Below are positions 61,509 through 64,000 of a stretch of 64,000 nt of DNA, piece by piece. The DNA is from Sandaracinaceae bacterium (GTDB taxonomy: Bacteria; Myxococcota_A; Polyangia; Polyangiales; Houyiibacteriaceae), in the NCBI GenBank assembly GCA_020633055.1, contig JACKEJ010000008.1:372001-436000 (forward strand), written 5' to 3'. Within the stretch, counting starts at the first letter, position 1, and every line of letters starts with the position of its first letter. The notes under the pieces were generated by a model. The model had not been told where the DNA came from. It saw only the letters and a program-made list of their open reading frames with translations, and searched no databases. A program made the position numbers and the translations under genes.

Positions 61509-64000
61509 CCGCGGGGCTGGCGCCCATGCGGTGGGTCGGGACCACGTCCCGCGGCATCGCCCGCATCCCGCACATCCGCTCCTTCGTCGGCGCCGACGTC
61601 ATCCTGCGGCCCGCAGCGGGGTCGCCCGTGGACGCCATGGTGGGGTGGGGACGGAAACCGAACACGCAGGCCGCGCGCGCCATGGCCGAGAAGCGCGGCG
61701 TGCCGTTCCTCACGTTGGAAGACGGCTTCGTGCGCAGCGTCGGGCTCGGCGTCTCGGGGGCGCCGCCGTGGTCCATCGTGGTGGACGACGTGGGCATCTA
61801 CTACGACGCCACGCGACCGTCGCGACTGGAGGTCATGCTCGAGGAGTCCGGCGAGCTGGACGACGCGGCGCTGCTCGCTCGTGCGCGCCGCTGCATGGAT
61901 CGCATGCGGCAGGCGCGCATCTCCAAGTACAACGCGTCGCCTGTGGTGGACCTCGGCCCGCGCACGCGCCCGCGGGTCCTCGTGGTGGACCAGACGCCAG
62001 GCGATCTCTCGCTGAAGCTGGGCCTCGCGCCCGGGCGCGGCGTGGTGGAGCTGGTCGAGGCAGCGCTCGCCGAGCGACCCGACGCCGAGATCATCGTCAA
62101 GACGCACCCCGACGTCGTCGCGGGCCGCCGGGGCGAGAGTCCTTCGCGGGTCCTCCAGCACGCCCGGGTGCGCCTGGTGACCGCCGCCGCGAACCCCATC
62201 GCAATGCTCGAGCAGGTCGACGAGGTGTTCGTGATGACGTCCCTCCTGGGCTTCGAGGCGCTCCTCATGGGCCTGCCGGTAACGTGCTTCGGCGCGCCGT
62301 TCTACGCGGGCTGGGGGGTCACCACGGACAGGGTCGCCACCCCTCGGCGCAACACGAAGCGGAGCGTCGAGCAGATCTTCGCAGCCGCTTATCTGCGCTA
62401 CGCGCGCTACGTGGACCCGGTGACGGGCGCGCCCGCCGAGCTGGAGCGGGTCATCGAGCACGTCGCGACGCAGACCGGAGCCGCAGGCGAGCGCGCGCCT
62501 GTCATCGCGCTGGGGTTCTCACTGTGGAAGCGAGGGTTCCTGGACGCGTTCCTCGATGGCGTCGGCGGGCAGGTGTCCCATGCGCGCGACGCAGTTGCTG
62601 CCGAGGGCGCCGGCGTGCCGCGAGGTGCCACGTTGGTCGTGTGGGGCGCGACGGTGGACCCCGCGGTGGAAGCGCTCGCGGCGCGCCACGGTGCGCGCGT
62701 GGCCCGGATGGAGGATGGGTTCCTGCGCAGCGTGGGGCTCGGCTCGGACCTCTACGCGCCAGCGTCCTTGGTGGTGGACACCCGCGGCATCTACTACGAC
62801 CCCACGCGCCCCAGCGACCTCGAGCACCTGCTCGCGACGCGGACGTTCGACGAGCGGGAGCGGACGCGCGCCGCGCGGCTGCGAGAGCGCATCGTCCTGT
62901 CGGGGGTGAGCAAGTACAACGCCGCTCGGGGACGCACGCTGCAAGCCGCGCACGCGGCGGCGACCGGGAGGCGCGTGGTACTGGTGGTGGGGCAGGTCGA
63001 GGACGACGCGTCGATTCGCCTCGGGTGTGTCGACGTGCGCACCAACACCGAGCTCCTGCGCGCGGCGCGCGCGGCGTGCCCAGACGCGTTTCTGGTCTGG
63101 AAGCCGCACCCCGACGTCACCAGCGGCAACCGGCGCGGCCGGGTAGACCCTGCGGTGGTCGCAGAGCTCAGCGATGAGGTGGCCGAGGACGTGGCCATCG
63201 CGGCGTGCCTGAACGTGGCCGACGAGGTGCACACGATGACGTCGTTGGTGGGCTTCGAGGCGCTGCTGCGTGAGAAGGACGTCGTGGTCTACGGACTGCC
63301 CTTCTACGCCGGCTGGGGCCTCACGCGTGACCGCCACGCACACCCGCGCCGCACGCGGCGCCTGTCCCTGGACGAGCTGGTACACGCGACCCTGATCGAC
63401 TACCCGGTGTACGTGGATCCGGTCACCGAGACCCGCACGAACGCGGAGGCCATCGTCGGGCGCCTCGAGCAGAGCCTCCGGTCGCGCGGCTCCGTGAAGG
63501 GTGATCGCATCGCCAACAGCTGGGGCGGGCGCCAAGCGCGCAAGCTCGGGAACCTCGCGCGCTACGCCCTACGCAGCGACCCGCGGGGGGCGCGCCTGCT
63601 CCGTGAAGCGTCGTCGGTGGCGGGGACGCTGCTGGGGAAAACTACGCCGAGCTCGGCGACGACTCCCACCCTGCCCGACTTCGGGGTCACCCACGCGCTG
63701 TTGCTGCAGGGGCCGGCCGGGCCGTTCTTCTGGCGGCTGGGGCGCGAGCTGCGCCAACACGGCATCGAGGTTACCAAGGTGAACCTCCACGCGGGGGACG
63801 CCATCTTCTACCCCGCGCCGAACGCCGTGTCGTACCGGGGCACGCTGGACGAGTTCGGCGGGTGGATCGCCCATGAGATGCGCGAGCGACGCGTGGACGG
63901 AATCTTCCTGTTCGGAGACTGCCGCGCGTACCACCTAGCCGCCATCGAGGCCGCGCGAGCCGCTGGGGTCGCGGTGTGGGTGTTCGAGGAGGGCTACCTG
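61505..64000 (+). CDS. kpsC: KpsC-KpsS fusion: capsule beta-Kdo transferase (3' end beyond the window)
   Basis: Open frame of 832 residues to the window edge, checked codon by codon. Two KpsC-type modules: EDGFVRS (72-78) ... YYDATRPSRLE ... SKYN ... KTHPD (199-203), then EDGFLRS (403-409) ... YYDPTRPSDLE ... SKYN ... KPHPD (533-537), matching the paired beta-Kdo transferase modules of KpsC. After a linker (about 650-727) a third piece begins THALLLQGPAGPFFWRL (728 on), with YRGTLDEF, FLFGDCR (802-807) and VFEEGYL, which is the N-terminus of KpsS. In E. coli KpsS and KpsC are separate genes. Both make the poly-beta-Kdo linker on phosphatidylglycerol. Confidence 0.88.
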   Translation, partial: MTAGLAPMRWVGTTSRGIARIPHIRSFVGADVILRPAAGSPVDAMVGWGRKPNTQAARAMAEKRGVPFLTLEDGFVRSVGLGVSGAPPWSIVVDDVGIYYDATRPSRLEVMLEESGELDDAALLARARRCMDRMRQARISKYNASPVVDLGPRTRPRVLVVDQTPGDLSLKLGLAPGRGVVELVEAALAERPDAEIIVKTHPDVVAGRRGESPSRVLQHARVRLVTAAANPIAMLEQVDEVFVMTSLLGFEALLMGLPVTCFGAPFYAGWGVTTDRVATPRRNTKRSVEQIFAAAYLRYARYVDPVTGAPAELERVIEHVATQTGAAGERAPVIALGFSLWKRGFLDAFLDGVGGQVSHARDAVAAEGAGVPRGATLVVWGATVDPAVEALAARHGARVARMEDGFLRSVGLGSDLYAPASLVVDTRGIYYDPTRPSDLEHLLATRTFDERERTRAARLRERIVLSGVSKYNAARGRTLQAAHAAATGRRVVLVVGQVEDDASIRLGCVDVRTNTELLRAARAACPDAFLVWKPHPDVTSGNRRGRVDPAVVAELSDEVAEDVAIAACLNVADEVHTMTSLVGFEALLREKDVVVYGLPFYAGWGLTRDRHAHPRRTRRLSLDELVHATLIDYPVYVDPVTETRTNAEAIVGRLEQSLRSRGSVKGDRIANSWGGRQARKLGNLARYALRSDPRGARLLREASSVAGTLLGKTTPSSATTPTLPDFGVTHALLLQGPAGPFFWRLGRELRQHGIEVTKVNLHAGDAIFYPAPNAVSYRGTLDEFGGWIAHEMRERRVDGIFLFGDCRAYHLAAIEAARAAGVAVWVFEEGYL

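Overview
The window is uniformly GC-rich, Gram-negative DNA with almost no spacer. It encodes many secreted lipoproteins (FG-GAP, CotH, MopE-like metal-binding, PEGA, AgmX/PglI-type), a zinc-ribbon Ser/Thr kinase, a sigma-54 response regulator and a Kps-type capsule locus. Together these suggest a Myxococcota-like deltaproteobacterium (Polyangia-like). This is inference from gene content; no rRNA, tRNA, CRISPR array, insertion sequence or integrase was recognised.

Layout. 1-6.3 kb: end of an AlkB-type dioxygenase, an orphan pair of dipeptide-type ABC permeases, two more 2OG-Fe(II) oxygenases and a GT39/GT2 glycosyltransferase pair. 6.3-8.5 kb: small genes with immunity-protein folds (SUKH, DUF2314-ankyrin), one of them frameshifted. 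8.5-18.5 kb: CoA-transferase, DUF1801, TraB/GumN lipoprotein, AraC regulator, SDR plus carboxymuconolactone-decarboxylase-like pair, pectinacetylesterase-like lipoprotein, CotH protein, VOC protein and a Fpg/Nei glycosylase. 18.5-25.2 kb: two tandem ~1100-residue paralogous lipoproteins whose middle resembles the pore-forming component of anthrax/binary toxins. 25.5-29.1 kb: an IetAS-type anti-phage pair (AAA ATPase plus subtilisin-like protease). 29.2-33.7 kb: methyltransferase, two ATP-grasp ligases and an OvoA-type sulfoxide synthase without its usual methyltransferase domain. 33.8-53.4 kb: housekeeping and envelope genes (YceI, 5'-3' exonuclease, plant-type enoyl-ACP reductase, kinase, PEGA/FG-GAP/NtrC operon, YchF, acyl-CoA dehydrogenase, SpoVR-YhbH, DUF2279). 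53.6-64 kb: a capsule export and Kdo operon, kdsD/kpsF - lipoprotein - kpsM - kpsT - kpsE (frame-broken) - kpsD - kdsA - kdsC - kdsB - kpsC::kpsS, behind a consensus-like promoter and with nearly every gene overlapping the next.

How the genes work together. KdsD, KdsA, KdsC and KdsB form a complete route from ribulose-5-phosphate (with phosphoenolpyruvate) to CMP-Kdo. The KpsC-KpsS fusion would use CMP-Kdo to build the beta-Kdo linker on a phospholipid. KpsM/T/E/D would export the polymer, but KpsE is broken as read. A genome-style signal recurs: a TAnnnT hexamer ending 6-7 bases before the start codon of many genes, sometimes with a TTGnnn box 16-18 bases upstream, which implies leaderless or nearly leaderless transcripts.
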